A DNA stretch of 11,003 bases from Actinomycetes bacterium (GTDB taxonomy: Bacteria > Actinomycetota > Actinomycetes > Propionibacteriales > Nocardioidaceae), in the NCBI GenBank assembly GCA_023252095.1, contig JAHEXN010000093.1:1-11003 (forward strand). The letters are read 5' to 3'. Positions 1 to 6,974 of the stretch are shown here, in pieces; within the stretch, counting starts at the first letter, position 1, and each line of letters starts with the position of its first letter. Both the position numbers and the translations under genes were made by a program. The notes beneath the pieces were generated by a model. It did no database searches, had not been told where the DNA came from, and saw only the letters and a program-made list of their open reading frames with translations.

Positions 1-459
1 ACGCACGAGATCTCGCGCCTGGTGGGTCGCTCCCTTCGCGCCGCGATCGACACGACGGCGCTGGGTGAGAACACCATCACGATCGACTGCGACGTCCTGC
101 AGGCCGACGGCGGCACCCGCACCGCGGCCATCACGGGCGCCTACATCGCCCTCGCCGACGCCGTGCGTCACCTCGACGGCCTGGGTGCGCTCAAGGGCGA
201 CCCGTTGCGCGAGTCGATCGCCGCGGTCAGCGTCGGCATCATCGACGGCGTGCCGATGCTCGACCTGCCGTACGTCGAGGACGTGCGCGCCGAGACCGAC
301 ATGAACGTCGTCATGACCGGCTCGGGAGCCTTCGTCGAGGTGCAGGGCACCGCGGAGGGTGCGCCGTTCGTCAAGGCCGAGCTCGACGCGCTGCTCGAGC
401 TCGCCACGGGCGGATGCGCCGAGCTCACGCGCCTGCAGCTGGAGGCCCTGGCGCGATGA
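1..459 (+). CDS. rph: Ribonuclease PH, C-terminal part (5' end outside window)
   Basis: RNase PH is a phosphorolytic 3'-5' exoribonuclease that trims the 3' ends of tRNA precursors and other RNAs. The frame is open from base 1, so the gene continues upstream; an internal GTG at 22 is not the start. The 152 visible codons cover the C-terminal part of a protein usually about 240-255 residues long. The diagnostic stretch ENTITIDCDVLQADGGTRTA, followed by ITGAY and ALADAV, is the family core, and a second conserved block is MNVVMTGSGAFVEVQGTAEG. The stop TGA (457-459) overlaps the rdgB start in ATGA, so the two genes are probably translated from one message. The rph-rdgB pairing is common in actinobacteria. 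Nothing visible is unusual. Identification is by recognised sequence, not by a search. Confidence 0.97.
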   Translation, partial: THEISRLVGRSLRAAIDTTALGENTITIDCDVLQADGGTRTAAITGAYIALADAVRHLDGLGALKGDPLRESIAAVSVGIIDGVPMLDLPYVEDVRAETDMNVVMTGSGAFVEVQGTAEGAPFVKAELDALLELATGGCAELTRLQLEALAR

Positions 460-1070
460 GCGGCGCCCAGGTCGTCCTGGCGTCGAACAACGCCAAGAAG
501 CTGGCCGAGCTGCAGCGCATCCTCGCCCCGCTCGTGCCCGGCCTCACGGTGCTCGGTCTGGGTGACGTCGCGTCGTACGACGAGCCCGCGGAGACCGATC
601 CGACGTTCGCCGGCAACGCGCTGATCAAGGCGCGAGCGTGCGTCGAGGTCACGGGCCTGCCGGCTCTGGCCGACGACTCAGGGCTCTGCATCGACGCCCT
701 CAACGGCATGCCCGGGGTGCTGTCGGCGCGCTGGTCCGGCGTCACGGGCGCGGGCAAGGACCAGGCCAACAACGACCTGGTCCTGAGCCAGCTCTCCGAC
801 GTGCCCGACGTCCGGCGCACGGCGCGATTCGTGTGCGCCGTGGCGCTGTGCCTCCCGGACGGCACCGAGGTCGTCGAGCACGGCGAGATGCCCGGTCGCA
901 TCCTGCACGCGCCGTTCGGTGGGGGCGGCTTCGGCTACGACCCCCTGTTCGCGGCGACGGGCTACGACGTCTCCACCGCCGAGCTCGAGCCGGCCGAGAA
1001 GGACCGCATCAGCCACCGGGGCCACGCGCTGGCCGCGATCGCCCCACGCGTCGCAGCCCTGCTCGGCTAG
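456..1070 (+). CDS. rdgB: Non-canonical purine NTP pyrophosphatase (RdgB/HAM1 family)
   Basis: This cytoplasmic house-cleaning enzyme hydrolyses dITP, XTP and related deaminated purine nucleotides to the monophosphate and pyrophosphate, keeping them out of DNA and RNA. The 204-residue length is normal for the family. Visible motifs are the nucleotide-binding SNNAKK (10-15), the metal/substrate block LADDSGL (71-77), FGYDP (159-163) and the C-terminal SHRGHA (186-191). I chose ATG 456 rather than the longer in-frame ATG at 414 because it gives the usual short N-terminus before VVLASNN, overlaps the rph stop as ATGA, and has GGAGG at 441-445, ten bases upstream. The stop TAG (1068-1070) lies in a CTAG whose other strand holds the stop of the convergent SGNH gene, so there is no spacer and no terminator between them. 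Confidence 0.97.
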   Translation: MSGAQVVLASNNAKKLAELQRILAPLVPGLTVLGLGDVASYDEPAETDPTFAGNALIKARACVEVTGLPALADDSGLCIDALNGMPGVLSARWSGVTGAGKDQANNDLVLSQLSDVPDVRRTARFVCAVALCLPDGTEVVEHGEMPGRILHAPFGGGGFGYDPLFAATGYDVSTAELEPAEKDRISHRGHALAAIAPRVAALLG

Positions 1071-1759
1071 TCCAGGGCGCGCAGGACCGTCTCGGCGATC
1101 GCCTGGCTGCCGCCGAGGTCCGGGTGCACGCCGTCGGGCGTGCGTTCCTCGGGCAGCACGCCGTCCATGCGGACGAACTCGCACCCGTGGCGGTCGGCGG
1201 CTGCCTCGACGGCCGCGGTGACGTCGTCGGCGTACCGCAGCTGCAGCGGGCCCCACGGCGGCGCGAGGACGACGACGCGCGCCTCGGGGTAGGCCCGGGT
1301 GAGGCGGCCGAGGAAGTCGTCGGCCGCCGCGAGCACGACCTCGGGATCGACCTCGACGAGATCGGTGCCGTCGCACCGCGCCCAGTCGTTGCGTCCGCCC
1401 TCGACGACGATCAGGTCCGGCGGCGGCTGGTCGAACACCCCAGGCCGGTCGCCGAACGTCGTCCCGGCGCAGCCTGCGCCGGGACGCTGGTAGCCCGAAC
1501 CGGCCTCGGCCAGCACCGTCGGCGTGTAGCCGAGCTCGCGGGCCACGAGGCTCCACCACGCCTGGAGCGGGCTGCCGGGCTCGTCGTTGTAGCTCGCCGA
1601 GATCGAGTCGCCCACGACGACCATCGAGCGCGGGTCGCCAGCCCGCGCGCGTTCGCTGCCGGGCTCCACGACGACCAGCACGACGGCGATCGCCAGCATG
1701 CCCAGGACGGCTCCGGCGACCCACCACCGGCGCCGGCCCAGCCACGTGTCGCGCGTCAT
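1067..1759 (-). CDS. Membrane-anchored SGNH/GDSL hydrolase
   Basis: This is a 230-residue SGNH-fold esterase or acyltransferase-like hydrolase, probably facing the outside of the membrane. Residues 12-31 form one hydrophobic segment after a basic start (LGRRRWW), giving an N-terminal anchor. The catalytic blocks are all present: GDSIS with nucleophile Ser52 (block I), a Gly-rich GSGY near 87-90 (block II), GGRND with Asn124 (block III) and DGVHPD with the Asp209-His212 pair (block V). ATG 1759 is preferred to an upstream ATG at 1867, which lies inside the LCP gene; from 1759 only 2 nt separate it from the LCP stop, implying coupled translation. The partner suggests a role on cell-wall polymer acyl groups, but the substrate cannot be read from sequence. 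The stop codon overlaps the rdgB stop on the other strand. Confidence 0.9.
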   Translation of the reverse strand: MTRDTWLGRRRWWVAGAVLGMLAIAVVLVVVEPGSERARAGDPRSMVVVGDSISASYNDEPGSPLQAWWSLVARELGYTPTVLAEAGSGYQRPGAGCAGTTFGDRPGVFDQPPPDLIVVEGGRNDWARCDGTDLVEVDPEVVLAAADDFLGRLTRAYPEARVVVLAPPWGPLQLRYADDVTAAVEAAADRHGCEFVRMDGVLPEERTPDGVHPDLGGSQAIAETVLRALD

Positions 1760-1761
1760 CG

Positions 1762-2886
1762 TCAGTCGGTCTTGGGGAGCCCGTCGGGGGTGCACAGGTC
1801 GCCGATGTCGCTCGTGCGGTCGGCCGCGACGAGCTCGAACATCTGCCCCGACCGGTCGGCGTCCCACCGCACGGAGAAGTCCCGCAGCGGCACGGTGCAG
1901 TTCAGGCCGTCACCGCCCATCGCCGACGACAGGCCACGGGCGAAGCGCACGAGGTCGAACGTGCTGACGTCCTCACCGATCGTGAGCGAGGCCGCACCGC
2001 CCTTGTTGATCGCGACGTAGCGGAACGGGTTGAGGACGTTCGACGGCTGCTTGAGCTTGGCCGCGAGGCTGCCCATGACTTCACGCTGGGCCTGCACCCG
2101 CTGGATGTCCTGGGTCGCGTAGGAGTGCCGCGAGCGTGAGTAGCCCAGCGCCGTGGCGCCATCGGCCTCCTGGCAACCGGCGGCGATGTCGATGCCGGCG
2201 TCGGGGTCCGCGATGGGCTCGGCCGGGCAGATCTCGACCCCGCCGACGGCATCGACGACCTTGACCAGGCCGCCGAAGCCGATCTCGAGGTAGCCGTCGA
2301 TCCGCAGCCCCGTGCTCTGCTCGATGGTCTGCACGAGCAGCGACGGCCCGCCGTAGGAATAGGCGGCGTTGATCTTCGTGGTGCCGTGGCCCGGGACCTC
2401 GACGAGCGAGTCGCGCGGCACCGAGAGCAGCAGGGCGGGTCCGTCGCCGACGTGCAGGATCATGATCGTGTCGGTGCGGCCGTTGCCGCCCTCGTCGCCG
2501 CCCGTCGCGAGCTGGGCCTGTTCCTCGGCGGTGAGTCCGGCGCGGCTGTCCGAGCCCACGACGAGGTACGTCGTGCCAGGCTGCTCCGCCGGGCGGTCGC
2601 CACCCGGGGCCACGTCGACCCGGGAGGTCGTGCGGAGCGCCCAGAAGGGGGTCGCCACGAGGAAGACGAGCCACAGGACCACGAGAAGCACCGGGATGCG
2701 GATCCACCAGCGGCGCTTCTTGCGGGGACGCCCACCGGTGGGCGGTGCCGGGGCGCGGCGACCGGGCGGTGGCAGGTTCGGCGGCGGCAGCTGTGACGGC
2801 GGTGCCGGCGCGGCGCGGCGGGGTGCTGTCGACGGCTTCCCGTCGTAGAGCCAGTCGTACGACCCGTCGGTCGGCTGTTGCGGCAT
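1762..2886 (-). CDS. LCP (LytR-CpsA-Psr) family cell-wall polymer ligase, single membrane segment
   Basis: LCP proteins move anionic glycopolymers such as wall teichoic acid or capsule from a polyprenyl carrier to peptidoglycan at the outer face of the membrane. The protein has 374 residues. It starts with a proline-rich cytoplasmic tail (about 20-56), then a basic RPRKKRRWW stop signal and one membrane helix (about 61-84). The LCP domain follows: VVGSDSR (109-115), GRTDT (136-140), SVPRDS (155-160), KINAAY (171-176) and RSRH (251-254) with Asp260 and Arg263 just after, matching the Arg/Asp residues that bind the pyrophosphate lipid and metal in this family. ATG 2886 is the first reasonable start. 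It has no ribosome-binding site, but a TACCGT -10-like box ends 6 nt before it, suggesting a leaderless message. The SGNH hydrolase follows after 2 nt. Confidence 0.95.
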   Translation of the reverse strand: MPQQPTDGSYDWLYDGKPSTAPRRAAPAPPSQLPPPNLPPPGRRAPAPPTGGRPRKKRRWWIRIPVLLVVLWLVFLVATPFWALRTTSRVDVAPGGDRPAEQPGTTYLVVGSDSRAGLTAEEQAQLATGGDEGGNGRTDTIMILHVGDGPALLLSVPRDSLVEVPGHGTTKINAAYSYGGPSLLVQTIEQSTGLRIDGYLEIGFGGLVKVVDAVGGVEICPAEPIADPDAGIDIAAGCQEADGATALGYSRSRHSYATQDIQRVQAQREVMGSLAAKLKQPSNVLNPFRYVAINKGGAASLTIGEDVSTFDLVRFARGLSSAMGGDGLNCTVPLRDFSVRWDADRSGQMFELVAADRTSDIGDLCTPDGLPKTD

Positions 2887-2892
2887 GCCAGA

Positions 2893-2898
2893 ACGGTA
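2893..2898 (-). promoter_or_regulatory. Candidate -10 box of a leaderless LCP promoter
   Basis: On the minus strand the hexamer TACCGT fits the actinobacterial TANNNT -10 pattern. It ends 6 nt before the A of the LCP start codon at 2886, so transcription would begin at or next to the ATG. No Shine-Dalgarno sequence precedes the ATG, which agrees with a leaderless transcript. The -35 position (CTGCCT around 2916-2921) is weak. The box is inferred from position and pattern alone. Confidence 0.45.
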
Positions 2899-2963
2899 GC
2901 GCCGACCGGCGGCCGAGGCAGGGAGGTCGCCGCTCCGTCACCCACGGCGTCCCGAAAAAGTCC

Positions 2964-2981
2964 GGCACGTCCCGGCGTGCC
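2964..2981. promoter_or_regulatory. Inverted repeat in the divergent region between two LCP genes
   Basis: The intergenic region 2887-3048 separates two divergent LCP genes. It contains a perfect 6-bp inverted repeat, GGCACG (2964-2969) and CGTGCC (2976-2981), around a 6-nt centre. A second, shorter odd-centred palindrome, GTGGTCCAC, lies at 3005-3013. Either could be an operator for one or both genes, or a hairpin in the leader of the plus-strand LCP message. I see no convincing -35/-10 pair for the plus-strand gene in this region. In DNA this GC-rich, 6-bp dyads also arise by chance, so the regulatory reading is tentative. Confidence 0.3.
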
Positions 2982-3048
2982 CTCAAGTGGAGGTCGAGAC
3001 TTCTGTGGTCCACTGGTCGCGCTCAGCACCTTCCCCCGTGAGGACGAC

Positions 3049-4512
3049 ATGCCTGACGAACGCTCGAGCGCGAGTTCGGTCGCGCCCACGCGCACCGCCG
3101 CCGACGAGTCGGCGCGCGTGCAGTTCCGCCGGGCCCTCGTGCTCCTGGTCATGACCGTCGTGGTGCCGGGATCGGCCCAGATCGCCGCTGGCGACCGTCG
3201 CATCGGGCGCATTGCGCTGCGGGTGTGGCTCGGGCTCGTGGTCGTGACGGGGCTCGGTCTCGTCGTGGCGTTCCTCTCCCGGTCGCTGTTCCTGAGCCTC
3301 GTGCTCGACCAGCGCGTCCTGTTCCTGGGCCGGTGGATCATCACAGCGGTGGCGATCGCGTGGGTCGTCCTCCTGCTCGACGCGTGGCGCCTCGGCATGC
3401 CCCTGCGGCTCCCGCAGCGTCGCAGGCTCGCGATCACGGCCGTCAACGGCGTGCTGTGCTTCGTCGTGGCGGGCTCGCTGCTGTTCGCCGCCAACGTGCT
3501 CGCCGCTCAGAACCACCTGATCGGCACGGTCTTCGCGTCCGAGGACGTCAGCGACGCGACGGACGGCCGCTACAACATCCTGCTGCTCGGCGGCGACTCC
3601 GGTGCGGGCCGCGAGGGCATGCGTCCCGACTCGATCAACCTCGTGAGCGTCGACGCCGAGACGGGGCGCAGCGTCATCGTGAGCCTGCCCCGCAACCTCC
3701 AGCGCGTGCCCTTCCCGGAGGGCACCGTGATGCACGAGCAGTTCCCGGACGGGTTCGTCGGCGAGGACGAGGACGAGGGGTTCTACCTCAACGGTGTCAG
3801 CACGTGGGCCAACGACCACGCCGAGCTGTTCGGCGACGTCGCCGACCCGGGCCTGCTGGCGACGACGCAGGCCGTCGAGGCCATCACGGGGCTCACGGTC
3901 AGCTATCACGTCTCGATCAACATGGAGGGCTTCGCCCAGCTCGTCGACGCCGTCGGCGGCGTCACGGTCGACGTCAAGCAACGCACGCCCAAGAGCGGCA
4001 TCAACGAGCGGACCAAGGGCTGGATCGAGGTCGGCGAGCAGGAGCTGAACGGTGAGGAGGCGCTCTGGTACGCCCGCAGCCGCAAGGCCGACAACGACTT
4101 CGCCCGCATGGGGCGCCAGAAGTGCGTCATGAACGCGATGGTCTCGCAGCTCAGCCCGCAGAAGGTCCTGCTCAACGTGCAGGACATCGCCGAGAGCAGT
4201 GCCGCCCTCCTGTCGACCGACATCCCCGCGTCCGAGCTGGACCAGTTCGCCGGGCTCGCGCTCGAGGCCCGCAAGAACCCGATCTCGACGGTCTCGATCG
4301 TGCCGCCGGCCGTCGACACGACCGATCCCGACTTCGACGTGGTCCGCCAGATGGTCACCGACGCGATCACGACCGCCGAGGGGCAGGACGAGCCGCCGTC
4401 GGCGTTCGAGACCGTCACGGCGGTCCTCCCGCAGCCGGAGCGCTCCGAGGAGGAGGCGGCGGCCGACCCGACGCTCGCCAACGACACCGAGAACCTCGCC
4501 GAGACCTGCTAG
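3049..4512 (+). CDS. LCP family protein with four N-terminal membrane helices
   Basis: This second LCP-type ligase has 487 residues and an unusual N-terminal half. Four hydrophobic segments (about 28-46, 57-76, 94-112, 127-153) precede the extracellular LCP domain, where most family members have one. The first carries VVPGSAQIAAGDRRIGR, reminiscent of the PGxGQ-type start of small TM2-like membrane proteins. LCP motifs are LLLGGDSG (178-185), MRPDS (191-195), SLPRN (212-216, Asn in place of the usual Asp) and YARSR (341-345) with Asp350, Arg353, Arg356 and Gln357. An acidic insert GEDEDEG lies at 238-244 and the last residue is Cys. ATG 3049 is chosen over the far-upstream ATG at 2878, which would overlap the divergent LCP start and add a low-complexity tail; TGAGGA at 3039-3044 is a plausible, closely spaced ribosome-binding site. 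Confidence 0.94.
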   Translation: MPDERSSASSVAPTRTAADESARVQFRRALVLLVMTVVVPGSAQIAAGDRRIGRIALRVWLGLVVVTGLGLVVAFLSRSLFLSLVLDQRVLFLGRWIITAVAIAWVVLLLDAWRLGMPLRLPQRRRLAITAVNGVLCFVVAGSLLFAANVLAAQNHLIGTVFASEDVSDATDGRYNILLLGGDSGAGREGMRPDSINLVSVDAETGRSVIVSLPRNLQRVPFPEGTVMHEQFPDGFVGEDEDEGFYLNGVSTWANDHAELFGDVADPGLLATTQAVEAITGLTVSYHVSINMEGFAQLVDAVGGVTVDVKQRTPKSGINERTKGWIEVGEQELNGEEALWYARSRKADNDFARMGRQKCVMNAMVSQLSPQKVLLNVQDIAESSAALLSTDIPASELDQFAGLALEARKNPISTVSIVPPAVDTTDPDFDVVRQMVTDAITTAEGQDEPPSAFETVTAVLPQPERSEEEAAADPTLANDTENLAETC

Positions 4513-4539
4513 GACGCACGGCTCCTTCGTCGCCGCTCC

Positions 4540-4601
4540 ACCGGTTCGTTCCTCACCGGTGCCGGGCTTCGCCCGGGCGCCTGCCTCGCCTTCGGCTCGG
4601 C
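4540..4601. repeat. Cluster of three short dyads, possible intergenic repeat
   Basis: The 145-bp spacer between convergent genes (4513-4657) has no gene but is dense in symmetry. ACCGGT occurs at 4540-4545 and again at 4555-4560. CCGGGC-TTC-GCCCGG spans 4562-4576. GCC-tc-GCC-TTC-GGC-tc-GGC spans 4583-4601, with a symmetrical 2x2 internal loop. Two of the three share a TTC triloop; on the other strand this reads GAA, and the middle one contains GCGAAGC, a sequence known to form an exceptionally stable DNA mini-hairpin. The regular layout looks like an extragenic palindromic repeat of the kind scattered in actinobacterial genomes, but copies elsewhere cannot be seen from this window. Confidence 0.4.
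4558..4581. terminator. Candidate bidirectional terminator hairpin
   Basis: The stem CCGGGC/GCCCGG around a 3-nt loop can be extended on both sides (GGTG with CGCC, one G bulged at 4577, one G-U pair) to about ten pairs. It lies 45 nt after the stop of the plus-strand LCP gene and about 77 nt beyond the stop of the minus-strand ABC ATPase, where both transcripts need to end. No T-tract follows on either strand, as is frequent for actinobacterial hairpin terminators, so Rho-assisted termination is equally possible. Confidence 0.45.
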
Positions 4602-4657
4602 CCATGGTTGCCGACAAACACCCACGGTGACGGTCCGCGGGAAGAGATCCCGACGGC

Positions 4658-5410
4658 CTACTTCGCCTCGTAGGCGTCGACGACGTCGTCGGTCGGGCCG
4701 TCCATCACGACGCGGCCCCGCTCGACCCAGACCGTGCGGCTGCAGGTGTCGCGGATCGACTTCATCGAGTGGCTCACGAGGAACACCGTGCCGGCGTCAT
4801 CGCGGATCTCGCGGATGCGGCGCTCGCTCTTCTTGCGGAACGCCTTGTCGCCCACCGCGAGGGCCTCGTCGACGATCAGGATGTCGTGGTCGCGGGCCGT
4901 CGCCAGGGCGAACTTGAGGCGCGCCGTCATGCCGGAGGAGTACGTGCGCATCGGCAGGTCGATGAACTCCTCGAGCCCCGCGAAGGCGACGATGTCGTCG
5001 TGCCGGGCCTCGATCTCCTCGCGGGAGAAGCCGAGCGCCAGACCGCCGAGGATGATGTTGCGCGAGCCGGAGAGCTCCTTGACGAGCGCCGCGCCGACGC
5101 CCAGCATGCTCGGGCGCCCCGCGGCGCGCACGGTGCCCCGGGTCGCCGGGGTCAGGCCCACGATCGCGCGCATCAGGGTCGACTTTCCGGATCCATTGGC
5201 GCCGATCACGCCGACACTGTCGCCCTCGTGGATCGTCAGGTCCACGCCCCGCAGTGCGTGCACGGTGCGGGTGCTGCGGCCACGGTGCAGCAGCCCGCCG
5301 CGGGAGTCGCCCGATGAGGCGCGCTTGCCCGTCGCGAGCACCCGGTACTCCACGTGCAGGTCGTCGACCACGACGACGGGTCGGCGGCCTGACTCAGTCG
5401 GTGCGGCCAT
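4658..5410 (-). CDS. ABC-2 exporter ATP-binding subunit (TagH/RfbE-like, polysaccharide or teichoic acid)
   Basis: This is the nucleotide-binding subunit of an ABC-2 exporter that moves a lipid-linked glycopolymer across the membrane. It has 250 residues. Walker A is GANGSGKST (70-78), the signature is the YSSGM variant (157-161) typical of the TagH/Wzt/RfbE group, Walker B is ILIVDEAL (177-184), and the switch histidine is His214 (VSHS). MLGVGAALVKELSG (102-115) is another group hallmark. There is no C-terminal polymer-binding extension as in O-antigen Wzt, so polymer recognition probably rests on lipid or permease features. ATG 5410 is preferred to ATG 5479 because GAGGAG stands 4 nt upstream and the protein then begins like its relatives; it overlaps the permease end by 17 bp. 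Nearby LCP genes favour a wall polymer as cargo, but this is an inference. Confidence 0.94.
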   Translation of the reverse strand: MAAPTESGRRPVVVVDDLHVEYRVLATGKRASSGDSRGGLLHRGRSTRTVHALRGVDLTIHEGDSVGVIGANGSGKSTLMRAIVGLTPATRGTVRAAGRPSMLGVGAALVKELSGSRNIILGGLALGFSREEIEARHDDIVAFAGLEEFIDLPMRTYSSGMTARLKFALATARDHDILIVDEALAVGDKAFRKKSERRIREIRDDAGTVFLVSHSMKSIRDTCSRTVWVERGRVVMDGPTDDVVDAYEAK

Positions 5411-6272
5411 AGCGCTCCTCCGCAGACCAGAAGAACAGCACGCCCGCGACCAGCACCGCGACCGACCAGATGCTCGCATACAGCCAGAACTCCGGAGGCG
5501 CCTCGAAGGCGGGGTCGTCGAGCAGGATCCCGCGTGCCAGCGTGAGGAACTCGTGGAGCGGCACGAACGAGGCGACCCGCAGCACCAGTGGGTCGTCGGC
5601 GAAGCGCTGCTCGATGCTGAAGAAGATCCCGGTCGTGTAGAACGTGATCCGGGTGATGAACGGCAGCAGGTTGTTGAGGTCGCGCACGTGCACCGTGAGG
5701 CGGGCTGCGATGAGCGCCAGGCCCGTGTTGAACAGGAAGAACAGGGCCGTGAGCGGCACGAGCAGCAGCCAGCTCGCGCTCACGGGGTGCCCGAAGACCG
5801 CGACCGCGCCGACCATGATGGCCAGCATCGGCACGAACTGCAGGAGTCGCTGCAGCACGACGGCGACGGGCAGCGCCATTCGCGGGAACGCCAGGCTCTG
5901 GACCAGGGCCGTGTTGCCCGTGATCGACTTCGCCCCGCTCGTGAACGAGGTCGCGAAGAACTCGAACAGGAACACCCCGATCACGAGGAACTCGACGAAG
6001 TGCGGCGGCCGGCCGCTCGAGAGCAGGATGCCGAAGATCGTGCCGTAGAGGCCCGCGTTGAGCAGCGGCTTGAGCACGACCCAGGCCATGCCGAGGCGGT
6101 TCTGCTGGTTCTCGGCCTCGATGCGGAACCGGGCGAGCGCGTAGATGAAGGACCGTCGCTGCCAGACCTGCTTCAGGTACTCCGGCAACGGGGGCCGCCC
6201 GCCGACCACGGTCAGCGGAACCGGGCCCGGCATCGTCACGGGGACGAGCGCGTCACGGTCGGTGGTCACCAC
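5394..6272 (-). CDS. ABC-2 exporter permease subunit (TagG/RfbD-like)
   Basis: This is the membrane subunit partnered with the ATPase that starts inside its last codons. The protein has 292 residues: a cytoplasmic N-terminus of about 60 residues with the amphipathic stretch RRSFIYALARFRIEAENQQN, then about six hydrophobic segments (near 63-84, 91-112, 136-160, 167-190, 203-220 and 262-283). FPRMALPVAVVLQ (129-141), VRDLNNLLPF (196-205) and the C-terminal EERYGR are typical of polysaccharide and teichoic acid ABC-2 permeases. The start is given as GTG 6272; ATG at codon 14 is an alternative. No ribosome-binding site precedes either. A TAGCGT box 8 nt upstream of GTG 6272 suggests a leaderless transcript, although the gene could also be read from the TIGR03089 gene, whose stop lies 24 nt upstream. 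The cargo is not identifiable from sequence. Confidence 0.93.
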   Translation of the reverse strand: MVTTDRDALVPVTMPGPVPLTVVGGRPPLPEYLKQVWQRRSFIYALARFRIEAENQQNRLGMAWVVLKPLLNAGLYGTIFGILLSSGRPPHFVEFLVIGVFLFEFFATSFTSGAKSITGNTALVQSLAFPRMALPVAVVLQRLLQFVPMLAIMVGAVAVFGHPVSASWLLLVPLTALFFLFNTGLALIAARLTVHVRDLNNLLPFITRITFYTTGIFFSIEQRFADDPLVLRVASFVPLHEFLTLARGILLDDPAFEAPPEFWLYASIWSVAVLVAGVLFFWSAEERYGRTD

Positions 6273-6280
6273 GACACCGG

Positions 6281-6286
6281 ACGCTA
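6281..6286 (-). promoter_or_regulatory. Candidate -10 box upstream of the exporter genes
   Basis: TAGCGT on the minus strand fits TANNNT and lies 8 nt before the GTG at 6272. A partial -35 (CCGACT, 6303-6308, sharing the GAC core) is 16 nt upstream, inside the end of the TIGR03089 gene. This would give the permease-ATPase pair its own nearly leaderless promoter. The better-looking TTGACT at 6295-6300 is only 8 nt from this box and cannot act as its -35. Confidence 0.35.
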
Positions 6287-6296
6287 GGGGCCCGAG

Positions 6297-6974
6297 TCAA
6301 ACAGTCGGGGTCCAGATGGTGGCCTGCTCCTGAACGGCCACGCGCTCGACGGCGTCGGCGTCGCCACCTCGACACAGCACGAGGGAGCCGCCGCCCCGGC
6401 ACGCGGCCACGAGGAGCCGTGCGTCACGGGCGACGTCGCCCTCCGTGAGCACTAGGCGACGGGGGTCGGGGGGAGTGGCGAGCAGGTCGGCGTGCGTGCC
6501 AGCAAGGCCCGTCAGCTCGATCGCCTCGTCGTCGGCGCTCGGGAACGACAGGCCGAGGTAGATGTCGGGGTGACTGGGGACCTCGGCGCCGATGTCCCAG
6601 AATCCCTGGGGCGGCTGGGGGAAGCGGACGCCGAACGGCAGCAGGGCCGAGGCGACGCGTTCGGGCTCGTCGGCCGCGAGGTCCGGACCGGTCACGGCGA
6701 TCCGGGCGTCACGCTCGACCACGACCGCACCGACCTGCCAGGCCGACAGGAGCCAGACGACGCGCAGCCAATGGGTCGGCAGGCCGATCCGCACCCGGGT
6801 GCCGATCACGGCCTCGAGGTCGTCGATCAAGAAGTTGGCGGTCTTCGCGACCCAGTTGGCGGTCGTGACGCCGCTCAGCTCGACGCGTTCGCCCGTGTCG
6901 AGGTCGTAGTACGTGACGAGCGGCGAGGTGGGCCGGTCGACGCGCGCCGCGAGATCGACGAGCGTGGCGCTCAT
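6297..6974 (-). CDS. TIGR03089 family protein (adenylation-domain-like fragment, function unknown)
   Basis: This 225-residue protein is recognisable as the actinobacterial TIGR03089 family, represented as I recall by Rv3268 next to an LCP gene in mycobacteria. The hallmark is the N-terminal block PLVTYYDLDTGERVELSG followed by TTANWVAKTANFL (about 18-49), which resembles the first subdomain of AMP-forming acyl-CoA synthetases. The rest is short: there is no Ser/Thr/Gly-rich ATP loop, no YGxTE-type motif and no C-terminal lid domain, so it should not adenylate a substrate alone. The ATG at 6974 overlaps the stop of the preceding CofD-like gene in ATGA (6971-6974), so the two are translationally coupled. 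The exporter permease follows 24 nt after its stop. A binding or regulatory role is a guess. Confidence 0.85.
   Translation of the reverse strand: MSATLVDLAARVDRPTSPLVTYYDLDTGERVELSGVTTANWVAKTANFLIDDLEAVIGTRVRIGLPTHWLRVVWLLSAWQVGAVVVERDARIAVTGPDLAADEPERVASALLPFGVRFPQPPQGFWDIGAEVPSHPDIYLGLSFPSADDEAIELTGLAGTHADLLATPPDPRRLVLTEGDVARDARLLVAACRGGGSLVLCRGGDADAVERVAVQEQATIWTPTV

Noticed and set aside
638..2020. 460-codon open frame on the plus strand across rdgB, the SGNH gene and the LCP end
   Set aside because: It crosses three real genes on both strands and its product is an Arg/Ala/Gly-rich shadow translation.
2983..4617. 544-codon open frame on the minus strand across the second LCP gene
   Set aside because: It is a mirror of the LCP frame in very GC-rich DNA. 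The product is rich in Arg, Asp, Glu and Val with no domain, and the plus strand has clear LCP motifs.
4734..6287. 517-codon open frame on the plus strand across the ABC exporter genes
   Set aside because: It lies antisense to two well-supported ABC genes, has low-complexity charged composition and no recognisable motif.
6295..6300. TTGACT on the minus strand as -35 of the exporter promoter
   Set aside because: It lies only 8 bp from the TAGCGT box, and the hexamer 17 bp away (6272-6277) is GTGTCG, not a -10.
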